From the NCBI RefSeq assembly GCF_964199965.1, contig NZ_CAXMZT010000001.1:186001-250000 (forward strand): DNA of 64,000 nt, given 5' to 3'. The notes beneath the pieces are model-generated. The model had not been told where the DNA came from, ran no database searches, and saw only the letters and a program-made list of their open reading frames with translations. The translations under genes and the position numbers were made by a program. This document shows, one piece after another, positions 1 to 8,534 of the stretch. Within the stretch, counting starts at the first letter, position 1, and each line of letters opens with the position of its first letter. This stretch comes from JAFIFT01 sp020051095 (lineage in GTDB: Bacteria; Pseudomonadota; Gammaproteobacteria; Legionellales; Legionellaceae).

Positions 1-1092
1 AGACGCTTTTTAGAACGTCCAGGCAATGTCATTATTGATCAAAGCAGTGATAAGAATCTTCTTAAACGATGGGCGCATGCAGGCAAATTAAATGGCAGCC
101 GATTTTGGTTGCAAATTAGCCACCCTGGTAGGCAATGCACAAAATGGGTCAATCGCTCCCCCCTAGCCCCCTCTGAGGTAAGCCTTGATCTTCTCCATTC
201 ATTTGCAAAACCGCGTGCCCTTTTAACACACGAAATCGAACAAATTATTCAAAGATTCGCAGTAAGCGCTAAAATTGCAGAAGAATGTGGCTTCGATGGT
301 GTTCAGATTCATGGGGCGCACGGCTATTTAATAAGCCAATTTTTATCCCCGATTACCAACCAACGAACCGATGAGTGGGGGGGCAATTTTGACAATCGCA
401 TGCGTTTTCTACAACGTGTTATAGAAGCAGTTAGGTCCTCCGTGAGCAGCCAATTCGCGGTGGGCTTAAAATTAAATTCATCAGACTTTCAAAAGGGCGG
501 CTATTCGATCGATGATTGTATCAACGTGATCAATGTTTTAAATGACTATCCGCTCGATCTGATTGAATTATCCGGAGGCACTTATGAACAACCGCAGCTT
601 CTAGGTCACCATGGTGATAAGGGGGAGGCCGATTTGCCTAAAAGGGATTCAACTATTGCCCGTGAAGCCTATTTTGTTAATTATGCGAAACAAGTAAGAC
701 AAGTTGCGAAAATCCCATTAATGGTAACTGGCGGATTTGAAACGATCACAGCGATGAATGAGGCGTTAACCCATGTCGATTTTTTAGGTCTTGCAAGACC
801 ATTCTGTGTGATGCCAGATTGGCCAAATCAATTGAAACAACACGAATTAAAAACGCTTCCGCGGCCTGAAAAAAAACTGTTAGGACATGGTCTTTTGGGA
901 CCGACAAGCCCTTTTCAAATGATACAAGGTATCAATATTCAAGGCGAAGTAGCCTGGTTTTACTACCAAATCATTCGTCTTAGTGATAAAAAATCGGTGA
1001 AATGGAACAAAAAGTTATTGGGCGCATTTCTTTTCCATGTGATCCGAGAGCAATGGTTGGCTTATAAACGACGAAAACAGCTTATTAAATAG
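1..1092 (+). CDS. NADH:flavin oxidoreductase, Old Yellow Enzyme family (5' end outside window)
   Basis: The reading frame is open from base 1, so the start lies outside the window; a TTG at 109 is internal. The protein is an FMN-dependent ene-reductase of the OYE family (YqjM/2,4-dienoyl-CoA reductase-like TIM barrel), which reduces activated C=C bonds using NAD(P)H. Visible signatures are SHPGRQ near the N-terminal part, the strongly conserved block QIHGAHGYLISQFLSP, TDEWGG with N-x-R shortly after, and the FMN phosphate-binding region ending VDFLGLARPF. After the barrel there is an extension of roughly 70 residues rich in aromatic and basic residues, which resembles a subclass carrying a C-terminal tail. 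No iron-sulfur or second flavin domain follows, so this is a single-domain enzyme. Substrate is not predictable. Confidence 0.9.
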   Translation, partial: RRFLERPGNVIIDQSSDKNLLKRWAHAGKLNGSRFWLQISHPGRQCTKWVNRSPLAPSEVSLDLLHSFAKPRALLTHEIEQIIQRFAVSAKIAEECGFDGVQIHGAHGYLISQFLSPITNQRTDEWGGNFDNRMRFLQRVIEAVRSSVSSQFAVGLKLNSSDFQKGGYSIDDCINVINVLNDYPLDLIELSGGTYEQPQLLGHHGDKGEADLPKRDSTIAREAYFVNYAKQVRQVAKIPLMVTGGFETITAMNEALTHVDFLGLARPFCVMPDWPNQLKQHELKTLPRPEKKLLGHGLLGPTSPFQMIQGINIQGEVAWFYYQIIRLSDKKSVKWNKKLLGAFLFHVIREQWLAYKRRKQLIK

Positions 1093-1164
1093 CGCGATGC
1101 TCAACTTTTCGCAGAACCAATCAGGCCCGGGTACGATTGGTTCTGTGAAAAGTTGAGCATCGCG
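1093..1164. terminator. 72-bp palindrome between convergent genes, probable bidirectional terminator
   Basis: Two 30-nt arms (1093-1122 and 1135-1164) are complementary except at one position, with a 12-nt loop containing CCCGGG. The element starts right after the TAG of the OYE gene and ends 4 nt before the stop codon of the convergent gene on the minus strand, so it fills the whole gap. There is no T-run on either side, so it is not a classical intrinsic terminator. It could block read-through from both sides as a very stable stem, or be a palindromic repeat unit that settled there. Confidence 0.6.
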
Positions 1165-1168
1165 TGCA

Positions 1169-2971
1169 CTAGTTTATAGCTATCAAGATAGGCGCATAAA
1201 CTTGCGCTTCCTCGTCAATCGAGCGCTTAATTTGATTAAATAGACTCAGTTGACTAACAAATTTTTTACCAGCATTCGCTATGGGATTTTTGGGCTCAGT
1301 CGTTGTTACATTTTTGGCAATGTTGTCCCACCCTTCTACCTCTTTATCATAGTTTGATTCAACTAACTGGCTCAACTGACTGCGTTTCTTATTGATGACT
1401 CTTACCATCTGATTGCGCGTGATTTTTAACACCTCTTCTTGGGTAATTTGGTGATTTTCATGGATATCATGCCATTCTTTTAACAAGAGATGCAGTTGCT
1501 GTCTATTTTCATTCATTCGCTTGCTTTGTTCATCCGTTAACAACCCCTTTTTTTGTTCACCAGAAAATAATTCGTCATTAGCCTGGCATTGTTTCAATAG
1601 TTCAATATAAAATTGTTGAACAATCGATGCAGAATTTCCAAAAATCACATTCATGCGTTCATTAACTTGAAATTCAGGCAATTGGTATTGACCACCGTAA
1701 TACGTCTGCCGAATAGATTGATATAGGTTATCTTTAACTTTACAATACAGGCTAGTTAAGCCTAATCCGATAAATATTGAAGGAACCAAAGCAGCCCAAA
1801 AAGCAATCTCCGGTAATGCAAGTGGTGCCAAAATAGCAGCAACCGCGATAAACGTGGCAGTCAATATCAATAAGGGGATCATTATCCGGATAACTTTTCG
1901 CAGTTCATTGGTTTCATAAAGACCAATGGATTGGTATTCACGAACAATCGGATGAAAAGGCTTTAAAATTCCGTAAATAGCATGTTTGAATTCAGATACA
2001 TTCTGCGCGTTTCGGGCAGCACTATAGACGTCAAATAGAAAAAAATCCGATTGCGAGCCAAAACCCGTGTATTGAATAAATTGGTAAGCTTGTGCGAGTC
2101 TATCAGCATGTTCAAATAAACTGTTAGTAAAACCAGAGAATAACTGGCTAATCGATTCAGATGATTGTGCAGAAGCTACCTGCCGATATTTGCTAAGCTC
2201 GTCGAGCAATTTCTTGTGCACAGAATCTCTATAATTTTTTGCTTGCTCAGAAAAGCGCTGAGGTGAATCACTAAAAATTGCATCAACTAGTGCTTCAGCC
2301 AATTGTTGATTTTCATTGTTTAGATCGATTGGGCTGTCAAAACAAATGTGCTTACCAATATGGGATAAGATTGATTGGCGGATGATTTCTTTGCATTTTT
2401 TTAGATCAGTTTCATCGGTATATGGAAATACATCGCGTTTAAAAAATGGGTATTGTTTAAAAATTGCGTCTATTTCTTCAAATCTTATATTGATGCCTAA
2501 TTGAAAAAGACACATGAGCCGACGTTGTATTCTAATTTCTTTTTTTAATGTTTCAATCTCATCATACCAATCCTTTTCCTCAACAAACACCCCAAGAGCT
2601 TCCCCTTTTTCTTTGATCTTTTGTCTTTCTACTAAAATGCTTAATTTTTCGTAAGACGTTAATAGATAGGAAATATCTGATTTTTTGATTTCTATTTCGT
2701 TAGTTTTTCGCTCAATTAATGCGCTGTAATAACGTTGCGTTAAATTAGAGGCGGATTTAAAATTTTTAAACAGTTCAAGAGTTTCATCGTTTGTCAAATA
2801 CCGAGTCCACCAGTTAAATTTCACATATTTTGACAATAGATGATATCGATTATCTTCTATTAACTTCGAAAATGCTTGAGTCAGTGGATCTTGAATAAAC
2901 GCTTTGGAGATATTCTCTGGCAAGAAAGGTATTGCAGGAAACAGATAGAGCAACTCACGGGGATATGACAT
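1169..2971 (-). CDS. Unknown membrane protein with long coiled-coil-like regions (600 aa)
   Basis: I do not recognise this family. The product has a long charged, probably helical N-terminal half rich in Lys and Glu, then two adjacent hydrophobic segments at about residues 362-382 and 388-408 that look like a membrane hairpin, then another charged helical region to the C-terminus. There is no signal peptide. The frame can be extended to a GTG at 3031, but the extension contains an excellent promoter (TTGACA-16 nt-TATAAT), so the ATG at 2971, beginning MSYPRELL, is the better start even though its ribosome site is weak. The gene stands alone between a convergent OYE gene and yajQ. A secreted effector or a structural envelope protein are both possible; nothing in the sequence decides. 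Confidence 0.7.
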   Translation of the reverse strand: MSYPRELLYLFPAIPFLPENISKAFIQDPLTQAFSKLIEDNRYHLLSKYVKFNWWTRYLTNDETLELFKNFKSASNLTQRYYSALIERKTNEIEIKKSDISYLLTSYEKLSILVERQKIKEKGEALGVFVEEKDWYDEIETLKKEIRIQRRLMCLFQLGINIRFEEIDAIFKQYPFFKRDVFPYTDETDLKKCKEIIRQSILSHIGKHICFDSPIDLNNENQQLAEALVDAIFSDSPQRFSEQAKNYRDSVHKKLLDELSKYRQVASAQSSESISQLFSGFTNSLFEHADRLAQAYQFIQYTGFGSQSDFFLFDVYSAARNAQNVSEFKHAIYGILKPFHPIVREYQSIGLYETNELRKVIRIMIPLLILTATFIAVAAILAPLALPEIAFWAALVPSIFIGLGLTSLYCKVKDNLYQSIRQTYYGGQYQLPEFQVNERMNVIFGNSASIVQQFYIELLKQCQANDELFSGEQKKGLLTDEQSKRMNENRQQLHLLLKEWHDIHENHQITQEEVLKITRNQMVRVINKKRSQLSQLVESNYDKEVEGWDNIAKNVTTTEPKNPIANAGKKFVSQLSLFNQIKRSIDEEAQVYAPILIAIN

Positions 2972-2996
2972 AATGGACAACGGAAAAAAAACTAGA

Positions 2997-3024
2997 ATTA
3001 TACATATAATGACCAATTTGTCAA
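2997..3024 (-). promoter_or_regulatory. Sigma-70 promoter of the unknown membrane protein gene
   Basis: On the minus strand a perfect -35 TTGACA (3024-3019) is followed after 16 nt by a perfect -10 TATAAT (3002-2997). Transcription would begin near 2990, leaving a leader of about 20 nt before the ATG at 2971. The promoter lies inside the frame extension to the GTG at 3031, which is the main argument against that upstream start. Confidence 0.75.
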
Positions 3025-3183
3025 TATGCACTCATTTGTGTCTCTATCAACAACATACTAACTAAGATTGATACTTGTTATTGATTAGATAATTGGTAAA
3101 GCTCATGCAATTTCTTGTTGAATTCGTATGTTATGATAATTAAATGAGCCGTATCAAGAGCACAAAATAAGTTCGTTGCAACG

Positions 3184-3669
3184 TTATTCACGGAAATTTT
3201 CGAATTCCATCGGCAAATTCAAATCGGAATTTTTTAACATCGCAATCGTTTCTTGTAAGTCGTCTCTTTTTTTACCAGTCACGCGAACTTTATCCCCTTG
3301 TATGCTGGCCTGAACTTTCAATTTGCTTTCTTTAATAAATTTTACAATACGCTTAGCGTCTTCTTGTTCAATCCCTTGCTTGAAAGTCAACGTTGTCGAA
3401 TAAAACTTTCCGCTTCGAGACATCGTTTCTGGCTTTTCAACACCCATCATATTTAAATTGCGTTTAGCAGATTGGGTACGGAAAATATCTTCCATTTGCT
3501 CAACTTGGAAATCTGACTCCGCTTTTAACGTTACAATGAACTCATTAAGCGTGTATTCGGCCTGGACGCCCCTGAAATCAAATCGATTCTGCAACTCCCG
3601 AACTGAATTATCAAAGGCATGTTGTAAAGAAACTTTATCTGTTTCAATCACGATATCAAATGATGGCAT
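3184..3669 (-). CDS. yajQ: YajQ family nucleotide-binding protein
   Basis: This 161-residue protein matches the YajQ/UPF0234 family in length and sequence: start MPSFDIV, the central FDFRG motif, and the C-terminal stretch with KVRVTGKKRDDLQ. Family members have two ferredoxin-like folds and bind nucleotides; some bind cyclic di-GMP and act with transcription factors. The frame could extend upstream, but the ATG at 3669 has a good GAGG ribosome site about 8 nt upstream and gives the normal N-terminus. It is divergent from miaB, sharing a short AT-rich intergenic region. Binding of cyclic di-GMP here is inferred from the family only. Confidence 0.93.
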   Translation of the reverse strand: MPSFDIVIETDKVSLQHAFDNSVRELQNRFDFRGVQAEYTLNEFIVTLKAESDFQVEQMEDIFRTQSAKRNLNMMGVEKPETMSRSGKFYSTTLTFKQGIEQEDAKRIVKFIKESKLKVQASIQGDKVRVTGKKRDDLQETIAMLKNSDLNLPMEFENFRE

Positions 3670-3804
3670 AGAATTTTCCTCAGAAATATTGATATAAAAT
3701 GCAAATGTTACCACATTTCAATAAAAATAATGCGCTTGCCTCTTGCCAAATTGTTCAAATTTGAAATAATAAGCCTTTTTTTCCTCGATATTTATGAAGC
3801 GATT

Positions 3805-5148
3805 ATGACGAAAAAGTTATTCATTAAAACGAACGGTTGCCAAATGAATGAATATGATTCATCCAAAATGGCTGAAGTTCTCCATCACGCCAAAGGGATG
3901 ATTCAAACAAGTAATGTTGATGAAGCAGACGTCATTCTTTTAAATACGTGTTCTATCCGTGAAAAGGCACAAGAAAAAGTGTTCTCTCAACTTGGTCAAT
4001 GGCGTGAATTTAAAAAAGCCAATCCAAACATTATTATTGGCGTTGGCGGCTGTGTTGCCAGTCAGGAAGGTGCTGATATCATCAAAAGAGCGCCTTATGT
4101 TGATATCGTTTTTGGTCCACAAACCTTGCACCGACTCCCTGCATTGCTAAATGAACGGGAACGAACTGGGAAACCGGTTGTTGATATCAGTTTTCCTGAG
4201 ATCGAAAAATTTGATCATCTCCCTGCTCCAAGGGCTGAAGGCCCCGTTTCATTTGTTTCTATCATGGAAGGTTGCAGTAAATATTGTAGTTATTGCGTCG
4301 TACCTTATACTCGGGGTGAAGAAATATCCCGTCCGTTTGATGATGTATTAGTTGAATGCTACCAGCTCGCGGCACAAGGTGTGCGTGAAATTAATTTATT
4401 AGGGCAAAATGTTAATGATTACCAAGGGAAAATGGAAAATGGTGATATCGCCGATTTAGCATTGTTGATCCATTATATTGCGGCGATTGAAGGAATTGGG
4501 CGTATCCGCTTTACTACTTCCCACCCGCTTGCTTTTTCGGATAATTTAATCAATGCTTATGCGGAAGTTCCGGAACTTGCCAATCACTTACACCTTCCTG
4601 TGCAAAGTGGTTCTGATAGAATTCTTACCCTGATGAAACGTGGTTATACCGCTTTGGAGTTTAAGTCCAAAATCAGGAAACTAAGAAAAGTTAGGCCCAA
4701 TATCCGACTGTCGACCGATATTATTGTCGGATTTCCTGGGGAAACGGATGATGATTTTCAAGCCACCATGGATTTAGTCCATGAAATTGGATTTGATATG
4801 TCATTTAGCTTTATTTTTAGCCCACGACCCGGCACTCCAGCAGCGAATCTTGTTGATGAAACTACGATGGAAGTAAAAAAACAGCGATTACAACTATTAC
4901 AAAATCGTCTTAATACACAAGTTGCTCGGTATAGCGAAGCGATGATCGGCACCACTCAGCGACTACTGGTGACTGGTTTTTCCAAAAAAAATGAGCGACA
5001 ACTAGCAGGACGAACCGAATGCAACCGTGTGGTTAATTTTAATGGTCCTGATGAATTGATTGGTCAGTTTGTTACGGTTACTATTACGGAAGCCTTGCCA
5101 AATTCACTGCGTGCAAGATTAATGGAAACAGAATGTGAATCAGCCTGA
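3805..5148 (+). CDS. miaB: tRNA-2-methylthio-N6-dimethylallyladenosine synthase MiaB
   Basis: A radical-SAM methylthiotransferase that converts i6A37 to ms2i6A37 in tRNAs reading UNN codons. The N-terminal UPF0004 domain carries the three cysteines of the auxiliary 4Fe-4S cluster (C12, C49, C83). The radical-SAM triad follows in the block EGCSKYCSYC (C157, C161, C164), and a TRAM domain lies at the C-terminus. The length of 447 residues is typical. The frame is open upstream to 3730, but the ATG at 3805 gives the usual MTKKLFIKTNGCQMN start. The gene heads a compact row miaB-rluD-pgeF in which each gene overlaps the next, suggesting coupled translation of RNA-modification functions. Confidence 0.96.
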   Translation: MTKKLFIKTNGCQMNEYDSSKMAEVLHHAKGMIQTSNVDEADVILLNTCSIREKAQEKVFSQLGQWREFKKANPNIIIGVGGCVASQEGADIIKRAPYVDIVFGPQTLHRLPALLNERERTGKPVVDISFPEIEKFDHLPAPRAEGPVSFVSIMEGCSKYCSYCVVPYTRGEEISRPFDDVLVECYQLAAQGVREINLLGQNVNDYQGKMENGDIADLALLIHYIAAIEGIGRIRFTTSHPLAFSDNLINAYAEVPELANHLHLPVQSGSDRILTLMKRGYTALEFKSKIRKLRKVRPNIRLSTDIIVGFPGETDDDFQATMDLVHEIGFDMSFSFIFSPRPGTPAANLVDETTMEVKKQRLQLLQNRLNTQVARYSEAMIGTTQRLLVTGFSKKNERQLAGRTECNRVVNFNGPDELIGQFVTVTITEALPNSLRARLMETECESA

Positions 5149-6109
5149 TAAATCCGTTTCATTGACTGTCGATGAGCAAGGTCATGGATGCCGCATTGAT
5201 CAATGGATTGTTAATAATCAACCCCAATTCTCAAGAAATTACTGGGCGGATCAAATTAAATCAGGCAATGTTTTGCTAAACGATCAAACCTGTTTGCCAA
5301 AGTCGAAATTAAAAATCGATGATTCGGTCTTCATCAAGGAATCTTGTTTTACACCAAAGATACAATTAGATAACATACCCCAATCGATACAGCTTGATAT
5401 TATCTATGAAGATGATCAGATTCTTGTGATCAATAAACCAGCGGGGCTTGTCATTCATCCTGGTGCTGGTAATAGCGAATTTACATTATTAAATGGGTTA
5501 TTAGCCTACTATAAAGAATCAGCGAACTTGCCAAGAGCAGGTATTGTTCATCGCCTAGATAAAAATACGACGGGGATTATGGTTATTGCTAAAACATTAG
5601 AATCCTACAATAGCCTAGTCCAACAACTACAGCAACGCATCATTAAACGGGAATATAAAGCCTTAGTTTATGGGCATATTATTAGTGGCGGCTGTATCGA
5701 AACGTTTTATGGTAGGCATCCAAAAAACCGATTGAAAATGGCTGTTTTAGTGTCTGGCAAAGAAGCCATTACCCATTACACGGTTGACAAACAATTTCAA
5801 CATTTTACCTTACTGAATGTGCAACTTGAAACAGGTCGAACCCATCAAATAAGAGTCCATATGGCTCATATAGGACATCCAATCATTGGTGATACACTTT
5901 ATGGGTATCGATTAAAGCTTCCCCCCAAGCATTCAGACCTCGTTAAAAATCATTTACAAGCCTTCAAACGTCAAGCGCTGCATGCATTTAGGTTAACATT
6001 AGAGCACCCATCTTCCAAACAAACCTTGACTTGGATGGCCCCTATTCCTGATGATCTAAAGTCATTAATTTGTGCAATTGAGGCTAATTATAATGATAAT
6101 TACACCTAA
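5135..6109 (+). CDS. rluD: 23S rRNA pseudouridine synthase RluD family
   Basis: A RluA-family pseudouridine synthase with an N-terminal S4 RNA-binding domain (about residues 18-75) and a catalytic domain whose motif HRLDKNTTGIMV supplies the catalytic Asp (D142). The C-terminal motif TGRTHQIRVH is also present. Members called RluD modify 23S rRNA positions 1911/1915/1917 in helix 69. At 324 residues it matches RluD better than RluC. The start is a GTG that overlaps the last 14 bases of miaB; no better ATG lies nearby in frame. It in turn overlaps the following pgeF gene. RluD rather than another RluA paralog is inferred from length and the adjacent pgeF, its frequent neighbour. Confidence 0.9.
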   Translation: MNQPDKSVSLTVDEQGHGCRIDQWIVNNQPQFSRNYWADQIKSGNVLLNDQTCLPKSKLKIDDSVFIKESCFTPKIQLDNIPQSIQLDIIYEDDQILVINKPAGLVIHPGAGNSEFTLLNGLLAYYKESANLPRAGIVHRLDKNTTGIMVIAKTLESYNSLVQQLQQRIIKREYKALVYGHIISGGCIETFYGRHPKNRLKMAVLVSGKEAITHYTVDKQFQHFTLLNVQLETGRTHQIRVHMAHIGHPIIGDTLYGYRLKLPPKHSDLVKNHLQAFKRQALHAFRLTLEHPSSKQTLTWMAPIPDDLKSLICAIEANYNDNYT

Positions 6110-6821
6110 TTGGCAGGCACCTAAGCATGTCAATGCCTTTGCTTCAACACGAATGTCCGGAGCAAGCCATTATCCCTACCAGTATGGTAATCTAGGGCTT
6201 CGCACCGGCGATACCATGCAACATGTATTGCAAAATCGGCAATTGTTAATGCATGAGCAATCCATGCCGACCTCTCCAGTTTGGCTACATCAAACACACA
6301 GTACGCATGTTGTTGATGCGACACATAATCAGGATAATCAAGCGGATGCAAGCATTACAAGGCAACCTAATCAAATTTTAGCAATTTTAACGGCAGATTG
6401 CTTACCCATTATTTTAACGAATAAAACAGGCACAGAGATTGCAGCCATTCATGCGGGTTGGCGTGGCTTGTGTGATGGTATCATTGAAAATACGCTAAAA
6501 AAAATGCATAGTAATGCGAATGATTGTATCGCATGGGTTGGCCCTGCGATATGCGGTCATTGCTTTGAAGTAGGTGATGAAGTATGTGATCAATTTAAAC
6601 TTAACTATCCTTTTTCGCCAAGATATTTTTTCAAACAACAAAAATGGCATATCCATTTGGATGAATTGGCAGCACATATTCTTCGCTTAAATGGCGTCAT
6701 GTCGATCCAAAAATCCAAATTATGCACATTTGAACAAAAAAATCTCTTCTACTCCTATCGTCGAGACGGGCAAACGGGTAGAATAGGAACTTTTATTTGG
6801 TTTGATAAACCTATAGGTTAA
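6093..6821 (+). CDS. pgeF: Peptidoglycan editing factor / multicopper-like laccase-domain protein PgeF (YfiH)
   Basis: This 242-residue protein belongs to the YfiH/DUF152 family. The zinc-binding residues are visible in the motifs HQTHS, TADCLP and HAGWRG. Family members remove L-Ser mis-incorporated in place of L-Ala in UDP-MurNAc peptides, and some show purine nucleoside phosphorylase or adenosine deaminase activity. A GTG start at 6072 is possible, but the ATG at 6093 has a GAGG site 9 nt upstream and gives the family's usual N-terminus. The gene overlaps the 3' end of rluD by 17 nt, the common rluD-pgeF arrangement. Confidence 0.92.
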   Translation: MIITPNWQAPKHVNAFASTRMSGASHYPYQYGNLGLRTGDTMQHVLQNRQLLMHEQSMPTSPVWLHQTHSTHVVDATHNQDNQADASITRQPNQILAILTADCLPIILTNKTGTEIAAIHAGWRGLCDGIIENTLKKMHSNANDCIAWVGPAICGHCFEVGDEVCDQFKLNYPFSPRYFFKQQKWHIHLDELAAHILRLNGVMSIQKSKLCTFEQKNLFYSYRRDGQTGRIGTFIWFDKPIG

Positions 6822-6825
6822 CACT

Positions 6826-8187
6826 ATGAACATGAAAATAATGATCCGTTTTATTTTAATTGCATTGTTAGGGCTATCCCCTGTATATGCAGCAAATACC
6901 CAAGCAGTGACTATGCCAACCTTTGCGCCAATTTTGAAAAAGACAATGCCAGCCATTGTCAATATCTCAGTACAAGGTTATGTGCCAGCACCAGAAACAC
7001 CTGCCGAACTCGAAGAACGCACCATAAGAGGTTTGCCCCCAAAGCCCCGCAAATTTAATAGCATTGGTTCAGGAGTCGTGATTGATCCATCAAGCGGCAT
7101 TATCATTACCAATGACCATGTAATTCGTAATGCAAGTATCGTCACTGTCACGCTCCACGATGGACGACGCTTAAAAGCCAAAATCGTAGGCAGCGATATG
7201 GAAACTGATTTGGCTGTATTAAAAATCGAAGCTAAAAACTTACAAAGTCTACCCATCGCAGATTCCGATCAAGCCGAGGTAGGCGATTTTGTGATAGCAA
7301 TTGGTAACCCGTTTGGATTAAATAGTTATGGAAATAGCCAGTCGGCCACATTTGGAATTATCTCTGCCCTTAAACGAAGTGATCTAAATATTGAAGGCGT
7401 TGAGAATTTTATTCAAACAGATGCTGCCATTAACCCGGGCAACTCGGGCGGCGCACTTGTCACTGCAAAAGGCGAGTTAATTGGAATCAACACAGCGATT
7501 CTGTCTCCTTATGGCGGCAATGTGGGTATTGGATTTGCCATTCCAATAAACATGGCTCGAGAAATTGTTCAACAAATTTTGCGTTATGGATCCGTCCACC
7601 GTGGGTTGATGGGTATATTTGTTCAACCATTAACGCCGGAATTAGCCGTCGCTTTAGGGTATAGTGAAAATTTGCAAGGTGCTCTAGTATCGCAAGTAAA
7701 TGAAAACTCCCCTGCTGAAAGTGCCGGATTAAAAGCAGGTGATATCATTACAAAAATTAATGATTCACCTATTACACAAGCGTCACATGTTAAAATAACC
7801 ACTTCCTTACTACGAGCTGGTACAGAAGCAAAAATTCATGTTCGCCGTGATGGAAAGCAATTGGTCTTGACAACCATCGTGACTGATTTAAAAGAGCATG
7901 AGCAAAAACTTCAGTCCGAAAATCCCTTCTTGTTTGGTTTGGCATTGAAAAATTATGAACAAGAAACCCCGCTTCATGGAAACGTGGTTGGTGTGCAAGT
8001 CGTAGGTGCTTCCGAAACAAGTGCTGGATGGCGTGCAGGATTAAGACCTGGTGATGTCGTTATTAGTGCGAATAAGAAACACATTAATGACGTTAAGTCC
8101 TTGCAAAAAGTCGCTAAAGAAAAAAGTGACCGCTTGCTACTGCAAATTGTTCGAGGACCAGGCTCGCTATTCATTCTTGTTAGTTAA
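6826..8187 (+). CDS. Periplasmic Deg/HtrA serine protease
   Basis: A DegP/DegQ-type protease-chaperone. Residues 1-22 form a signal peptide ending PVYA. The trypsin-like domain contains the catalytic triad: H98 in TNDHVI, D128 in METDLAVL and S207 in GNSGGA. Two PDZ domains follow (about 260-350 and 375-453). The length of 453 residues with a moderate linker fits DegQ more than DegP, but assignment is not certain, so no symbol is given. It handles misfolded envelope proteins. The start lies 4 nt after pgeF, so it may be transcribed from the miaB row; a second ATG two codons downstream could also serve. Confidence 0.93.
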   Translation: MNMKIMIRFILIALLGLSPVYAANTQAVTMPTFAPILKKTMPAIVNISVQGYVPAPETPAELEERTIRGLPPKPRKFNSIGSGVVIDPSSGIIITNDHVIRNASIVTVTLHDGRRLKAKIVGSDMETDLAVLKIEAKNLQSLPIADSDQAEVGDFVIAIGNPFGLNSYGNSQSATFGIISALKRSDLNIEGVENFIQTDAAINPGNSGGALVTAKGELIGINTAILSPYGGNVGIGFAIPINMAREIVQQILRYGSVHRGLMGIFVQPLTPELAVALGYSENLQGALVSQVNENSPAESAGLKAGDIITKINDSPITQASHVKITTSLLRAGTEAKIHVRRDGKQLVLTTIVTDLKEHEQKLQSENPFLFGLALKNYEQETPLHGNVVGVQVVGASETSAGWRAGLRPGDVVISANKKHINDVKSLQKVAKEKSDRLLLQIVRGPGSLFILVS

Positions 8188-8326
8188 TCTCTTTTCCTTC
8201 TGCGGGTAGATATCATTCAAATATTTGCCCGCCCTTACTAAAAGCAAACCAAATACTAGTAAATCTTGGATAGATGGTAATCGTTTCATATCGAAAGCTA
8301 TCAAATCAAAATATTGAAGAATGTCA

Positions 8327-8354
8327 TTGACATTCAAAACTAAAATCGTAAAAT
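8327..8354 (+). promoter_or_regulatory. Promoter of tRNA-Met
   Basis: A perfect -35 TTGACA (8327-8332) is followed after 16 nt by TAAAAT (8349-8354). Transcription would start near 8361, only a few bases before the mature 5' end of the tRNA at 8368, as is usual for single tRNA genes. Confidence 0.6.
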
Positions 8355-8367
8355 AAGCATCTTCAAT

Positions 8368-8444
8368 GGCTATGTAGCTCAGCCGGTTAGAGCGCGGCAC
8401 TCATAATGCTGAGGTCGGTGGTTCGAGTCCACCCATAGCCACCA
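8368..8444 (+). tRNA. tRNA-Met (CAU), elongator
   Basis: The 77-nt cloverleaf is complete: a 7-bp acceptor stem (GGCTATG/CATAGCC), a D arm with AGCTCAG, an anticodon stem CGGCA/TGCTG around the loop CTCATAA (anticodon CAT), a T arm with GGTTCGAGTCC, and an encoded CCA end. A CAU anticodon could also be tRNA-Ile2 with lysidine or initiator Met. The paired first base, the GGCTA-type acceptor and the D-arm resemble elongator Met rather than initiator, which has an unpaired first position. Confidence 0.93.
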
Positions 8445-8534
8445 TCCCCTCCATAATCATCATTTTAAGCTTTTGTTATCTTATAAATTTGGGTATTATG
8501 TCTTAATGTATAGAATTTTTGATGTTTGGCTTAC

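Noticed and set aside
2972..3031. GTG start at 3031 for the unknown membrane protein, giving a signal-like hydrophobic N-terminus
   Set aside because: The segment holds a near-perfect sigma-70 promoter, so the apparent signal sequence is probably untranslated DNA.
8167..8400. Minus-strand ORF of 77 codons over the tRNA and its promoter
   Set aside because: It covers a tRNA gene and the end of the protease gene and has no recognisable sequence.
8368..8444. Initiator tRNA-Met or tRNA-Ile2 for the CAT anticodon
   Set aside because: The first base pair is intact, excluding the initiator, and the acceptor and D arm resemble elongator Met rather than Ile2.
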